DNA from: Amycolatopsis anabasis
GTDB taxonomy: Bacteria; Actinomycetota; Actinomycetes; Mycobacteriales; Pseudonocardiaceae
Direction: 5' to 3'
Assembly: GCF_009765355.1 (NCBI RefSeq)
Contig: NZ_VTHK01000038.1
Coordinates: forward strand, 23,476-87,475
DNA: 64,000 nt
Below the pieces are notes generated by a model that saw only the letters and a program-made list of their open reading frames with translations, did not search any database and had not been told where the DNA came from. Both the position numbers and the translations under genes were made by a program. Below are positions 24,939 to 33,799 of the stretch, one piece after another; the first letter of the stretch is position 1, and every line of letters starts with the position of its first letter.

Positions 24939-26332
24939 CAGTCCCCTCCTTTTCCTGCGAAGGCCCGCGCCGGGTTCCGGCCCCGCGGGTCGTACCACTG
25001 GTCCGAATCGGTCACCAGGCGGCGCAGGGAAGCCGGGCCCAGCGCCGAGGCTTCGAGCAGGGCGTCGCCGCTGACCTTGCCGCCGATCCGCAGGACCAGC
25101 AGGCGGCCCGGCGCGTCCGGCGCGGTCACCGCGAACCGGTGCGGGACGAACGGTTTGAGGTAGGCGGAATCGTCGGGTCCGAGGTTCCGGCTCAGCGACC
25201 GGCCGTCGTGTTCCCAGCTGAAGTCCACAGCGGACGGACCCAGGTTGTACAGGTAGGTGTGCAGCCCGCTGCGCAACGGGGTGCGCCCCTCGCCGAGCAC
25301 CTCGATCTCCAGGCCGCGCGAGTTCGGGCACACCAGCGTCCCGGCGAGTTCCTTGATCCGGTAGTCCGCGGCCGAATCGTCGGGATAGTGCCAGCTCGGC
25401 GCGTCCGCCCCGCGCACGATCCGCACGCCGTCCACCTCGTCCGGCACGATCGGCAGCAGATCGCGCTCGTTCACCCGCAGGGCCCGGGCGATCCCGGCCC
25501 GCTCGGCCGCGCTCGCCTCGGCCGAACCCGAGGTCAGCTCGGCCAGGCGGGGCACCGGGATGCCGGTGCGGCGGGCGAGTTCCTCCGGCGAGCAACTCGT
25601 GTTGTCCAGGTGGACGCGCAGCAGGGCCGCGGAGGAAGCCGCGGGCGAGGATGCGTCGAACGCGTACCCGGCGGCCAGATCGGCCCCGAGCGCGGACAGT
25701 TCGTGCTGCGCGTCGCCGAGCAACCGGCCGCCGTAGGTGAGCGCGAGGATCAGCGCCGGTTCCCCGTTTCGCGCCGCGAAGCTGTGCGGCGCGTAGGGCA
25801 GGCCGGACACCGAGTCCCCGGTCTCCATCGGCATGCAGTGCCGCACGCCGTTCCATTCGTAGTAGTAGTTCACCGATCCGACGAAATAGGTGAACTGGTT
25901 CAGGAAGTGGCCGTTGTTCCACTCCACCCCGGGGTTGTCCGGATCGTCGTCCTCGACCGGCTGGATCATCCGGATCCATTCCGGCCGGAACATCGACACC
26001 CGGCTCATCGCGGTGTCCCGGTACTCGTAGTAGTCCCGCCCGCCGCGGCGCAGTATCCGGGTGGTGGCCGCCGATTCGGCCGCCCGCATGATCCGGACGC
26101 CTTCCGGGGCGTCGTCGTGGATCGGGAAGAAGTCCCGCTCGTTGACCGGCCACACCCGCACCGCGCGCTCCAGCACCTCCGGCGGGATGGCGCGGCGGCC
26201 GCCGAGGATGTCCTCCACCACCTCCACCGGCACTTCGAGATCGCGCGCGGCCGAGGCCGGATCGCGCTTCAGATCGTTGATCACGGCCCGGAAGATCACC
26301 CCGGTCCGTTCCAGATAGGTCGAATCCGTCAC
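24938..26332 (-). CDS. 2-hydroxyethylphosphonate dioxygenase / methylphosphonate synthase family enzyme
   Basis: A 464-residue protein with two XRE-HTH-plus-cupin repeats, the architecture of PhpD (HEPD) and MPnS. By motif alignment recalled from PhpD, R96, Y104 and N139 match substrate residues. The Fe ligands appear to be H142, Q146 (in NNGHFLNQ) and H183 (in YAPHSF). The position of the Glu ligand of PhpD is Gly177. This 2-His-1-Gln set is known both for MPnS and for a Streptomyces albus HEPD, so it does not decide the product. The downstream PhpE/J/F/G-like genes favour hydroxymethylphosphonate. GTG start at 26332 overlaps the preceding stop (GTGA). Confidence 0.85.
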   Translation of the reverse strand: MTDSTYLERTGVIFRAVINDLKRDPASAARDLEVPVEVVEDILGGRRAIPPEVLERAVRVWPVNERDFFPIHDDAPEGVRIMRAAESAATTRILRRGGRDYYEYRDTAMSRVSMFRPEWIRMIQPVEDDDPDNPGVEWNNGHFLNQFTYFVGSVNYYYEWNGVRHCMPMETGDSVSGLPYAPHSFAARNGEPALILALTYGGRLLGDAQHELSALGADLAAGYAFDASSPAASSAALLRVHLDNTSCSPEELARRTGIPVPRLAELTSGSAEASAAERAGIARALRVNERDLLPIVPDEVDGVRIVRGADAPSWHYPDDSAADYRIKELAGTLVCPNSRGLEIEVLGEGRTPLRSGLHTYLYNLGPSAVDFSWEHDGRSLSRNLGPDDSAYLKPFVPHRFAVTAPDAPGRLLVLRIGGKVSGDALLEASALGPASLRRLVTDSDQWYDPRGRNPARAFAGKGGD

Positions 26333-27543
26333 CGTGCTTCCCCTCGCACTCGTTCGTATGCTTCCGGCAGCGCCGACACCGTCCGGGTCACGTCGTCGGT
26401 GGTGTGGCGCGCGGTCGGGATGAGCCGCAGCTGGATCACGCCCTGGGGCACCACCGGATAGGTCACCCCGGAGCAGAAGATGCGGTACTCGTCGCGCAGC
26501 AGGGCGAGGTAGGCGATCGCCTCGTCCTCGGGCATGCGCAGGAACACCGGGGTGACCGGACTCGACGTGTCGCCGAGGTCCAGGCCCTGGGCCCGCAAGC
26601 CGTCCTGCAACGCCTTCGCGATCGTCCAGCACGCCGCCCGCAGCTCCGGCCGGGTGCGCATGAGCTCGAGCCGCTTGCGGTTGCCGACCACGATCGGCGC
26701 CGGAAGCCCTTTGGAGAACACCTGGGACCGCATGGTGTAGCGCAGATGCCAGACCAGCTCGCGGGGCGCGGCCACGAAGGCGCCGATGCTCGCGCCCGCC
26801 TTGGCGAACGTCGCGAAATGCAGGTCGACCCCGTCGGTCACCCCCTGCTCCTCGGGCGTCCCGCGACCGGTCGGCCCCATCACCCCGAACCCGTGCGCGT
26901 CGTCCACCAGCAAGCGGAAGTCGTGCTTCGCTTTCAGCGCGACGATTTCCCGCAGCCGCCCCTGGTTGCCGGACATCCCGAACACGCCCTCGGTGATCAC
27001 CAGCACCGCCTCGTCCGGCGCGCGTTTGCGGTCGACCTGGTCCAGGACGCGGCCGAGCCGGTCGATGTCGTTGTGCGGGAACGATCGCGCGTGCGCGCCG
27101 CTCAACCGGATCCCGTCGATGATGCAGGAATGGCAGTGCGCGTCGTAGACCACCCAGTCGTGCCGGGTCAGCAGCACGTCCAGGAGCGACACCATGCCCT
27201 GGTACCCGAAGTTGAGGAAGAAGGCGTCCGGTTTGCCCACGAAATCGGCGAGTTCGGCCTCCAGCGCCGCCAGTTCCGCGGTCTCCCCGGACATCATGCG
27301 CGACCCCATCGGCGCGGCCAGGCCGAATTCGGCCGCCGCGGCGGTGTCCGCCTCCCGGACCTCGGGGTGGTTGGCCAGGCCGAGGTAGTTGTTGAGGCTC
27401 CACACCAGATGCCGGTCACCGCCGAAATCCATGTGGCTGCCCACGTCACCCCGCAGCTTGGGGAAGGTGACCTGGCCGTGCGTGCGCTCGGCGAGCACGG
27501 CCAGCCCCTCCCTGCGGTTCGTGACCTTTTCGAAGATGTCCAT
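26329..27543 (-). CDS. alpha-oxoamine synthase (KBL/AONS family)
   Basis: A 404-residue fold-type I PLP enzyme related to 2-amino-3-ketobutyrate CoA ligase, BioF and serine palmitoyltransferase. LVWSLNNYLGLANHP and NFGYQGMVSLLD are family landmarks. D214 and H217 (LLVDDAHGFG) hold PLP, and K248 in FATFAKAGASIG is the Schiff-base lysine. Family reaction: decarboxylative condensation of an amino acid with an acyl thioester to give an alpha-amino ketone. No such enzyme is part of the known phosphinothricin pathways, so it marks the step where this cluster diverges. Substrates unknown. Confidence 0.87.
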   Translation of the reverse strand: MDIFEKVTNRREGLAVLAERTHGQVTFPKLRGDVGSHMDFGGDRHLVWSLNNYLGLANHPEVREADTAAAAEFGLAAPMGSRMMSGETAELAALEAELADFVGKPDAFFLNFGYQGMVSLLDVLLTRHDWVVYDAHCHSCIIDGIRLSGAHARSFPHNDIDRLGRVLDQVDRKRAPDEAVLVITEGVFGMSGNQGRLREIVALKAKHDFRLLVDDAHGFGVMGPTGRGTPEEQGVTDGVDLHFATFAKAGASIGAFVAAPRELVWHLRYTMRSQVFSKGLPAPIVVGNRKRLELMRTRPELRAACWTIAKALQDGLRAQGLDLGDTSSPVTPVFLRMPEDEAIAYLALLRDEYRIFCSGVTYPVVPQGVIQLRLIPTARHTTDDVTRTVSALPEAYERVRGEAR

Positions 27544-27550
27544 TCCCCAG

Positions 27551-28927
27551 TCACCCTTCCCCGACGAGGCGATACGGCATGGTCAGCGTTTTGGTCACCG
27601 TCATCGCCCGGATGGAAAACCGAATGCCTTCCCGCCCCACCCCGCTGTGCTTGACACCGCCGAACGGGATGTGCGGTGAATCGAAATGCGGCCCCTCGGC
27701 CAGGTTGACCGTGCCCACCCGCAACCGGCGCGCCACGCCGAGGAAGAGGTCCACGTCCCGGGTGAGGATGCCCGCCTGCAACCCGTACCGCGTGGAGTTG
27801 GCGATCGCGACCGCCTCGTCCGGGGTGTCGAACCGCAGGACCGGCGCGACCGGGCCGAAGGTCTCCTCGCGCACCAGTTCCGCGTCCACGGGGACCTCGT
27901 CGAGCACGGCCGGTTCGACGAGCGCTCCGTCGCGGGAACCGCCGTGCCGCAGTTTCGCGCCGCGGGCCACCGCGTCGGAGATGCGGCGTTCCACCAGTTC
28001 GGCGGCCTCGGCGCTGATCAGCGGCCCGAGGTCGGTCGCCGGATCCCGGGGGTCCCCGTACCGCTTGGTCTTCGCGAGTTCGACCATCCGGGCCACCAGC
28101 TCGTCGGCGACGCTCCCGTGCGCGAGCACCCGCTTGACGCCCCGGCAGGACTGCCCCGCGGTGGCGAAACCCCCGTCCACGGCGAGTTTCGCGGCGGTGG
28201 CCAGATCGGCGTCGGCGAACACGATCAGCGGATCGTTCCCGCCGAGCTCGAGCAGCACCGGCTTGCCCGCCGCCGCCCGGGCCACCGCGTGCCCGGCGGT
28301 CACCCCGCCGGTGAAGGTGACCATATCCGTGCACGGGCTCGCCGCGATCGTGCCGCCGACCTCCGCCGGATCGCCGGTGACCACCGCGACGTTCTCCGGC
28401 GGCAGCCCGGCCTCGCGCAGAAGGTCCACAAAGGACAGTGCGGTGAGCGGGGTCTTCTCGGACGGTTTGAGCACCACCCGGTTCCCCGCCGCGAGCGCCG
28501 GGGCCAGTTTGACGACCACCTGGTTGAGCGGCCGGTTGAACGGGGTGATCGCGGCTACCACGCCGACCGGTTCCTGCACGGTCACCGCGAGTTTCTCCTT
28601 GCCCCCCGAGGACAGCGGGATCGTCTCGCCGGTGATCCGTTCGGCCTCGACCGCGGCGACCCGGAGGTTCCCCGCCGCCCGGTCGACCTCGCGCAGCGTC
28701 TCCTTCTTGCACACCCCGGACTCGCCGGTGATCAGGTCCGAGATCCGGTCGCGGCGCTGCGCCAGCAACGCGGCCGCCTTAGCCAGCACCGCCGCGCGAT
28801 CCGGCGGGGCGAGCACCCGCCGGTCGCCCGCGAGCGCCGCCAGCACGCCGGTCACCTCGTCCGCGGACTGCTCGGGGACCGTGCCGAGTTCCTCGCCGGT
28901 GTACGGATTCCGGACCTGCACCGCCAT
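27551..28927 (-). CDS. aldehyde dehydrogenase (phosphonoformaldehyde dehydrogenase candidate, PhpJ-like)
   Basis: A 458-residue NAD(P)-dependent ALDH. Catalytic residues are intact: N131 in TPFNRP, E227 in LLELGGND and the nucleophile C261 in AGQSCRG. Size and the GGVTAGHAV segment resemble PhnY/PhpJ-type phosphono-aldehyde dehydrogenases. With the PhpE-like enzyme it would oxidise phosphonoformaldehyde to phosphonoformate; a phosphonoacetaldehyde substrate cannot be excluded. It sits 6 nt from the second mutase and 7 nt from the alpha-oxoamine synthase. Confidence 0.82.
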   Translation of the reverse strand: MAVQVRNPYTGEELGTVPEQSADEVTGVLAALAGDRRVLAPPDRAAVLAKAAALLAQRRDRISDLITGESGVCKKETLREVDRAAGNLRVAAVEAERITGETIPLSSGGKEKLAVTVQEPVGVVAAITPFNRPLNQVVVKLAPALAAGNRVVLKPSEKTPLTALSFVDLLREAGLPPENVAVVTGDPAEVGGTIAASPCTDMVTFTGGVTAGHAVARAAAGKPVLLELGGNDPLIVFADADLATAAKLAVDGGFATAGQSCRGVKRVLAHGSVADELVARMVELAKTKRYGDPRDPATDLGPLISAEAAELVERRISDAVARGAKLRHGGSRDGALVEPAVLDEVPVDAELVREETFGPVAPVLRFDTPDEAVAIANSTRYGLQAGILTRDVDLFLGVARRLRVGTVNLAEGPHFDSPHIPFGGVKHSGVGREGIRFSIRAMTVTKTLTMPYRLVGEG

Positions 28928-28933
28928 CAGCTC

Positions 28934-29815
28934 CTACTCGTCACCGCGGACGAACCGCTTCTCCAGTTCGGCGAACCTGCTGTAGTCGAAGACCTCGAAC
29001 AGCTCCTCGAACGTCATCTGCAGACCCATCCGCTTCCAGTAGTTCTGCGTGGTCCCGGTCTCCTTCAGCTCGCGCATCACCTGGCGCAGCACCGAAGCCG
29101 CGGCCATCCAGCCGGAAAGCGGGTAGATCACCACGTTGTAGCCGATGGCCTCGAGTTCGGACGAGGTGAGCCACGGGGTCTTGCCGCCCTCGACCATGTT
29201 CGCCAGCAGCGGCGCGTCGATCTCGTCGCGCACCCGTTTCAGCTCGTCCACGCTCAGCGGCGCCTCCAGGAAGATGCAGTCGGCGCCCGCGGACAGGTAG
29301 ATCTTGGCGCGGCGGATGGCCTCGTCCATTCCGAGCGCCTCGCGCGCGTCGGTGCGCGCGATCAGCGTGAAGTCCGGATCCTCCCGGGCGTCCACACAGG
29401 CCTCGATCTTCCCGGTCATCTCCTCGACCGAGATCAGCCGCTTGCCCTCGAGGTGGCCGCACCGCTTGGGGTTCACCTGGTCCTCCAGGTGGAAGCCGAC
29501 GATCCCGGCGCGTTCGAACTCCCGCATGGTCCGCCAGGTGTTCATCGCGTTGCCGTATCCGGCGTCCGCGTCGCAGATCACCGGGAGATTGGTGCACAGC
29601 ACGATGTTCTTCGCGTGTTCGGCCATTTCCGGGATCTGGGTGAAACCGAGGTCCGGGAAGCCCAGGATGCTCGCCGAGCTGCCCGATCCGGTCATGTGGA
29701 TCGCCTCGAAACCGGCCTGGTCGATCACGCGCGCGGACAGCGCGTCGTAGGCGCTCGGCACCACCAGGATCTCCGGTGCGTTGAGCAGTTCCTTGAACCG
29801 TCGCGCTCGCGACAT
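28934..29815 (-). CDS. carboxyphosphonoenolpyruvate mutase candidate (isocitrate lyase/PEP mutase superfamily)
   Basis: A 293-residue TIM barrel. It carries ICDADAGYGN (metal site) and LEDQVNPKRCGHLEGK, the KxCGH motif of the methylisocitrate lyase/CPEP mutase branch, and so is distinct from the PEP mutase at 24078. A second superfamily member beside PhpF-, PhpG- and PhpH-like genes is the hallmark of pathways where CPEP mutase makes phosphinopyruvate, a C-P-H compound. On sequence alone it could be methylisocitrate lyase or an oxaloacetate decarboxylase, so the call rests on context. RBS GGAGGG. Confidence 0.78.
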   Translation of the reverse strand: MSRARRFKELLNAPEILVVPSAYDALSARVIDQAGFEAIHMTGSGSSASILGFPDLGFTQIPEMAEHAKNIVLCTNLPVICDADAGYGNAMNTWRTMREFERAGIVGFHLEDQVNPKRCGHLEGKRLISVEEMTGKIEACVDAREDPDFTLIARTDAREALGMDEAIRRAKIYLSAGADCIFLEAPLSVDELKRVRDEIDAPLLANMVEGGKTPWLTSSELEAIGYNVVIYPLSGWMAAASVLRQVMRELKETGTTQNYWKRMGLQMTFEELFEVFDYSRFAELEKRFVRGDE

Positions 29816-29823
29816 GGGCCCTC

Positions 29824-31101
29824 CTAATCCGATGGGTTTCCGGTCAGCCAGGTCAGCAGCCCGTCCGCGCGGTCGACCGGCAGGCCGCCGCGCGCGGCGG
29901 TGGCCTCGTCGAACCGTTCGGTCTCGTCCCGCGGTACGCCCGCGCCGGTGACGACCGCGGGCACCCGGTCGTCGCTGTGGATGCCGAGTTCGCAGGGGGT
30001 CGAGTGGTCGCAGGTGACCACGAGCGTGTCGGCCGGGCCCAGCCGCGCGGCGAGCGGTCCGATCAGGTCGCGGTCGATCGCCTCGATGGCCTCGACCTTG
30101 TCGTGCGGCAGACCGTCGTGGCCCGGTTCGTCCGGGCCCTTGACGTGCACGAACACCAGGTTCTCCGGCGCCGATGCGAGTTCTCCGGCCAGTTGTCCGT
30201 AGTACAGGGTGAGATCCTCGTCCGGCCGCGGCGCGGTGTGGGTGAACTCGGCGCCGAGCAAGCGGGACAGTGCGCGCTCGGCCGGGATCTGCCCGAAGAA
30301 CCGCAGGCGGAATCCGGCGGCGAGGCCCGGCAGCCGGGGCAGGGTGTCCCCCGCGTCCCGGAACAGCAGCAGGTTCGCCGGGCGCTTGCCGTCCGCGATC
30401 CGGCACCGGTTGACCTCGCTGGCCCGCAGGATCCGGCCGGTCTGGGCGACCAGTTCGTTCACCAGTTCCGCGGTGCGCAGGGACTCCTCGCGGTCGTCGA
30501 GCGCGGTGCAGGCCAGTGCGGAACTCACCGGCCCGCCGGTCGGCACGCCGAACGGTCCACGCCGGACGAATCCGGGGTCGGTGTTGGCCACCTCGCCGCT
30601 CAGGGCGAGCGTCCGGCTGGTCAGGGCGACGATTCCCCGGTGGCGGCCGTACGCCTTCAGCCCGAACCGGAGGTCGCCGGGCAGTTCGACCCCGGCCCGC
30701 AGTTCTCCGGCGAGGGCCTGGAGTTCGTCGTCGGTCAGGTCCCGCGAGGTCCGCCGGTCCAGCCGCCCGCTGTCCGGGTCCTGGCTGGCGAAGTTGACCC
30801 GGAAGGCCACACAGGACCCCTCCGGGTCCCAGAAGTCCGAACCGAACCCCTCCAGCGGGCCGCGACCGGTGTAGTACTTCCGCGGATCGAAGCCGAGCAG
30901 GGCCATCGCCCCCGAATCCGATTCCGGGGTGATGCCCGGTTCGATCACGGTCAGCAGCCCGGTGCAGCCCTGCCGGGCGAGGTGGTCCAGGTTCGGGGTC
31001 GCCGCCGCTTGGAACGGGGTCCGGTCGCCCAGCCGGGCGATCGGCCGGTCGGCTCCCCCGCACAACGCGATGACGTAGACCTTTCCGGAGCGTTCAGGCA
31101 T
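29824..31101 (-). CDS. phosphoglycerate mutase-like metalloenzyme (PhpH-like)
   Basis: A 425-residue alkaline-phosphatase-superfamily protein of the archaeal cofactor-independent phosphoglycerate mutase type. PNLDHLARQGCTG, ESDSGAMALLGFDP (nucleophile region), HVKGPDEPGHDG and TCDHSTPCELGIHSDDRVP are recognisable. The first metal motif, normally DGxGDRP, reads LCGGADRP, so the expected first aspartate is Cys. Phosphinothricin clusters carry a homologue, PhpH, acting around the carboxyphosphonoenolpyruvate step. Whether this protein is a mutase or transferase cannot be read. It overlaps the nucleotidyltransferase 3' end by 8 bp. Confidence 0.8.
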   Translation of the reverse strand: MPERSGKVYVIALCGGADRPIARLGDRTPFQAAATPNLDHLARQGCTGLLTVIEPGITPESDSGAMALLGFDPRKYYTGRGPLEGFGSDFWDPEGSCVAFRVNFASQDPDSGRLDRRTSRDLTDDELQALAGELRAGVELPGDLRFGLKAYGRHRGIVALTSRTLALSGEVANTDPGFVRRGPFGVPTGGPVSSALACTALDDREESLRTAELVNELVAQTGRILRASEVNRCRIADGKRPANLLLFRDAGDTLPRLPGLAAGFRLRFFGQIPAERALSRLLGAEFTHTAPRPDEDLTLYYGQLAGELASAPENLVFVHVKGPDEPGHDGLPHDKVEAIEAIDRDLIGPLAARLGPADTLVVTCDHSTPCELGIHSDDRVPAVVTGAGVPRDETERFDEATAARGGLPVDRADGLLTWLTGNPSD

Positions 31102-31651
31102 CGTCGCCTCGCAGTCGCCGCGTGCCGGGGAGTCCGTTGAGGACGGCCGCCACGCCGTCGGGGACGAGATCCGTCCAGTCGCCGCCGGTGGCGATGCGCC
31201 GCCGGATCTCGGTTCCGGAGGTCACCTTCTCCGTGCGCCGCCACAGCACCTCGGTCTTGCAGCCGACCTCGCCGAGGCGCCGGAGTTTCTCGTCGCCCCA
31301 GTCGTCGTAGACCGTGAGGAAGTGCACCGCGTCCGCCGGCACGTAGAACCGGAGCAGCTCCGGCCTGCTGTGCGGAAAGGGAACGATCCGGAAATCGGTC
31401 AGCGGCACGCCCGCGCCCAGCAGCGCGGCCTCCACCATGAGCAGGCGTTCGTAGTAGGTGAACGGGTTCGACGACGACAGGTGCCGGTCCGGCTGGGTCG
31501 GCTCCTCGACGATCGCCGTGGTGTCCGGGTTGGTGATGCCGACGATCAGCTTGCCGCAGGCGGCCTTCCCGGCCAGCAGGTACTCCAGATGTCCGATGTG
31601 CAACGGCTGGAACCGGCCGTGCACCACTCCCACCGCGTGCACCGCGCTCAC
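31094..31651 (-). CDS. nucleotidyltransferase, NMNAT-like (phosphonoformate cytidylyltransferase candidate, PhpF-like)
   Basis: A 185-residue cytidylyltransferase-fold enzyme. GRFQPLHIGHLEYLL contains the HxGH motif, and SGTEIRRRIATG is the second phosphate-binding motif. It resembles archaeal nicotinamide-nucleotide adenylyltransferases. In phosphinothricin biosynthesis the homologue PhpF activates phosphonoformate as a CMP adduct, and the matched neighbours support that here. GTG start at 31651, one base after the stop of the AraC gene, so the regulator and enzyme are translationally linked. Confidence 0.8.
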   Translation of the reverse strand: MSAVHAVGVVHGRFQPLHIGHLEYLLAGKAACGKLIVGITNPDTTAIVEEPTQPDRHLSSSNPFTYYERLLMVEAALLGAGVPLTDFRIVPFPHSRPELLRFYVPADAVHFLTVYDDWGDEKLRRLGEVGCKTEVLWRRTEKVTSGTEIRRRIATGGDWTDLVPDGVAAVLNGLPGTRRLRGDDA

Positions 31652-31652
31652 C

Positions 31653-32432
31653 TCATCGCCGGTATTCGGCCGGGGTGCGACCGGTGTGCCGCCGGAACAC
31701 CCGGCTCAGGTGCGAGGCGTCCGCGAACCCGGCCTTGGCGGCGACGAGTTCGAGCGTGTCGTCGCTCGAGCCGAGCAGGCATTTGGCCACCTCCAGATGC
31801 ACCCGGGTGACGTACTCCCGGACCGTCATTTCGGTCTGTGCCTTGAAAAGATGGGACAGGTAGGTGTCGGAAAGTCCGGTCCGGCGGGCGATCGTGCCGA
31901 TCGTGAGCCGTTCGGTGTACCGCCGCGCCACCAGATCGACCGCGTGCCGCACGTGCACGTTCCGCGCCCCGGAGATCAGGCGCGCCCGGCGGCGCGGCGA
32001 CACCAGTGCGGCGATCGTCGCCGCGAGATCCACCACGTCCCGCCGGAACACCACCTGGCACGCCGGAACGCCGTCGAAGTGGTGCGGCAGGCGGTCCCGG
32101 TGCCCCGCGTCGACGACGACCGGGAACCCGCGGTCACCGTGCTCCCCCGACACCGCGCGGAAGAGGTCGGTTTCCGGTTCGGCGAGCCGGTCGTCGACCA
32201 GCACCGCACCGGGACGTCGTTCGATGATGCGGCGGGTGGCCTCCTCTTCGGTGGAGGCGACCCGGACGTCCAGCACATCGGTCAGCAACGCCGCCAGCGC
32301 CGCGCACCGGCCCAGGTCCGAACCCGCGATCAGCAGCGTGGACACGACCGGTCGCGGCTTGGCAGCAGGGCGTATTGCCTGCAAGGGAACGGGGCCGCGC
32401 CGCTGTCTCGTCGCCTCCGGTGTCCCGAGCAT
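31653..32432 (-). CDS. AraC-family regulator with receiver-like N-terminal domain
   Basis: A 259-residue regulator. Residues from about 30 to 130 look like a response-regulator fold (TLLIAGSDLGRCAALAALL ... GAVLVDDRLAE). The C-terminal 100 residues are two AraC helix-turn-helix units (LTIGTIARRTGLSDTYLSHLF and VAAKAGFADASHLSRVF). It heads the left-reading phosphinate operon and is coupled to the nucleotidyltransferase, so it is a likely pathway-specific activator. ATG 32432 has GGGGAGGAG about 8 bases upstream. Confidence 0.85.
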   Translation of the reverse strand: MLGTPEATRQRRGPVPLQAIRPAAKPRPVVSTLLIAGSDLGRCAALAALLTDVLDVRVASTEEEATRRIIERRPGAVLVDDRLAEPETDLFRAVSGEHGDRGFPVVVDAGHRDRLPHHFDGVPACQVVFRRDVVDLAATIAALVSPRRRARLISGARNVHVRHAVDLVARRYTERLTIGTIARRTGLSDTYLSHLFKAQTEMTVREYVTRVHLEVAKCLLGSSDDTLELVAAKAGFADASHLSRVFRRHTGRTPAEYRR

Positions 32433-32584
32433 CGACCGGCTCCTCCCCAGCTACAACATCAACACGTTCACTATCTTTGATCGCCGTTAACCTTGTCTTC
32501 GCCCAAGCGACGCATATTGTTTTCCTTCGATCGTGGAGGCGGGCCCGCGGCGGTTCGTCGATGGTGGATGTCTACTGTGGACTG

Positions 32585-33799
32585 TCAGGGCGCGCGGCGA
32601 ACGCCGTCGAGACCGGCTTCGAGCCGGATGAGCTGGTTGTACTTGGCCATCCGATCCGCGCTCGGTCCGCCGACCTTGATGAACTCCGAAGCCAGGCCGA
32701 CGGCGAGATCGCAGACCCCGCAGTCCTCGGTTTCCCCGCTGCGATGCGAAACGCACAGCGCCATGCCTTCGGCGCGAGCGGCGAGCGCGGCCCGGATACC
32801 GCGGGTGAGGGTGCCGCACTGGGTCAGCTTGATGACCGTGCAGTTGGCCAGTTCACCCGTCATGCGCCGTTCGTCGGTGACGAAGAGATCGTCCCCGCAG
32901 AGATACAGACCGTCCGGTCGCTGCCCGGCGAAGTCCTTCCAGGACGCGACATCCGCGGGATCGTACGGGTCTTCCAGGTACCGGATGGGGTGTTTCGCGA
33001 CCAGCCCGGTGAGCAGCTCACCGAGCTGACGTTCGGTGAGCAGTTCGTCCCCGATCGCGTATTCCGTCCCCCGGCGGCCGGTTCCGCGGCGCAGGTGTTC
33101 CGCGGCGACGTCGATGCCGATACCCACGTCGTCCCGCGAGAACCGGCGGTCGATCACCGCGGTGATCTCTGCCAGCGCGTCCTCGAACACCATGCCGCGC
33201 ACCCGCAGCCCGCCCGCCGAGGAGTAGCCGCAGCCGCCGTGGTGCAGGCGCGCCTGGGCTTCGAGCTCCTCGTACACCGCGAGCGCCACCCGCAGCCGAT
33301 CGTGCAGCGAGCCGGACATCGGCGCCACCATGATCTCCTGGAAGGGCATGAACGGGTCGCCGCCGTGGATCCCGCCGCTGAACACGTTCACCAGCGGCAC
33401 CGGCAGTCGCGGGCTTATCCCGGCGTCGGCCGCGATGTACGCGCTCAACGGCGTCCCGAGCGCGGCGCAGCGCGCCCGCGCGAACGCGACCGACAGGGCC
33501 ACCAGCACGTTCGCCCCGACCGCGGAGAACTCCTCGAGGAATTCGTCGAAGTCCCGCTGGGTTCCGGCGGACGTGCCGGTGATCCGGTCGCGGAGTTCGG
33601 CGAACGCGGGCGCCTCGTCCAGCGCGCCGAGCCGCGTCACGTCCGCCCGCGCCCGTTCCCGGCGCCCGGGCGCGATCGCGATCGGTGCGGAGGCCACCCC
33701 TGTCGCGCCGTCGGCGAACCGGATCTCGGCCTCCACGGTCACGTTTCTGCGGGAATCGAATATTCCCCGGAATTGCACGTTCTCAATTCGATTGACCAC
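32585..33799 (-). CDS. enolase homologue (carboxyphosphonoenolpyruvate synthase candidate, PhpG-like)
   Basis: A 404-residue enolase-superfamily protein. FDSRRNVTVEAEI matches the N-terminal LDSRGNPTVEV of enolase, FQEIMVAP holds the catalytic Glu region, LEDPYDP a metal ligand, VIKLTQCGTL the catalytic Lys, and SHRSGETED is conserved exactly. It is diverged from a housekeeping enolase (SRRN, SSAGG) and sits in the phosphinate cluster, matching PhpG of phosphinothricin producers, which makes carboxyphosphonoenolpyruvate. GTG start at 33799 has no strong RBS. Separated from the AraC gene by 152 bp. Confidence 0.83.
   Translation of the reverse strand: MVNRIENVQFRGIFDSRRNVTVEAEIRFADGATGVASAPIAIAPGRRERARADVTRLGALDEAPAFAELRDRITGTSAGTQRDFDEFLEEFSAVGANVLVALSVAFARARCAALGTPLSAYIAADAGISPRLPVPLVNVFSGGIHGGDPFMPFQEIMVAPMSGSLHDRLRVALAVYEELEAQARLHHGGCGYSSAGGLRVRGMVFEDALAEITAVIDRRFSRDDVGIGIDVAAEHLRRGTGRRGTEYAIGDELLTERQLGELLTGLVAKHPIRYLEDPYDPADVASWKDFAGQRPDGLYLCGDDLFVTDERRMTGELANCTVIKLTQCGTLTRGIRAALAARAEGMALCVSHRSGETEDCGVCDLAVGLASEFIKVGGPSADRMAKYNQLIRLEAGLDGVRRAP

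Noticed and set aside
24938..26332. Calling the dioxygenase a methylphosphonate synthase outright from the Gln ligand
   Set aside because: A Streptomyces HEPD is known to have the same 2-His-1-Gln set, and the surrounding genes need hydroxymethylphosphonate.
28934..29815. Methylisocitrate lyase of propionate metabolism
   Set aside because: There are no prpC or prpD genes nearby and it lies inside the phosphinate operon; sequence alone does not exclude it.
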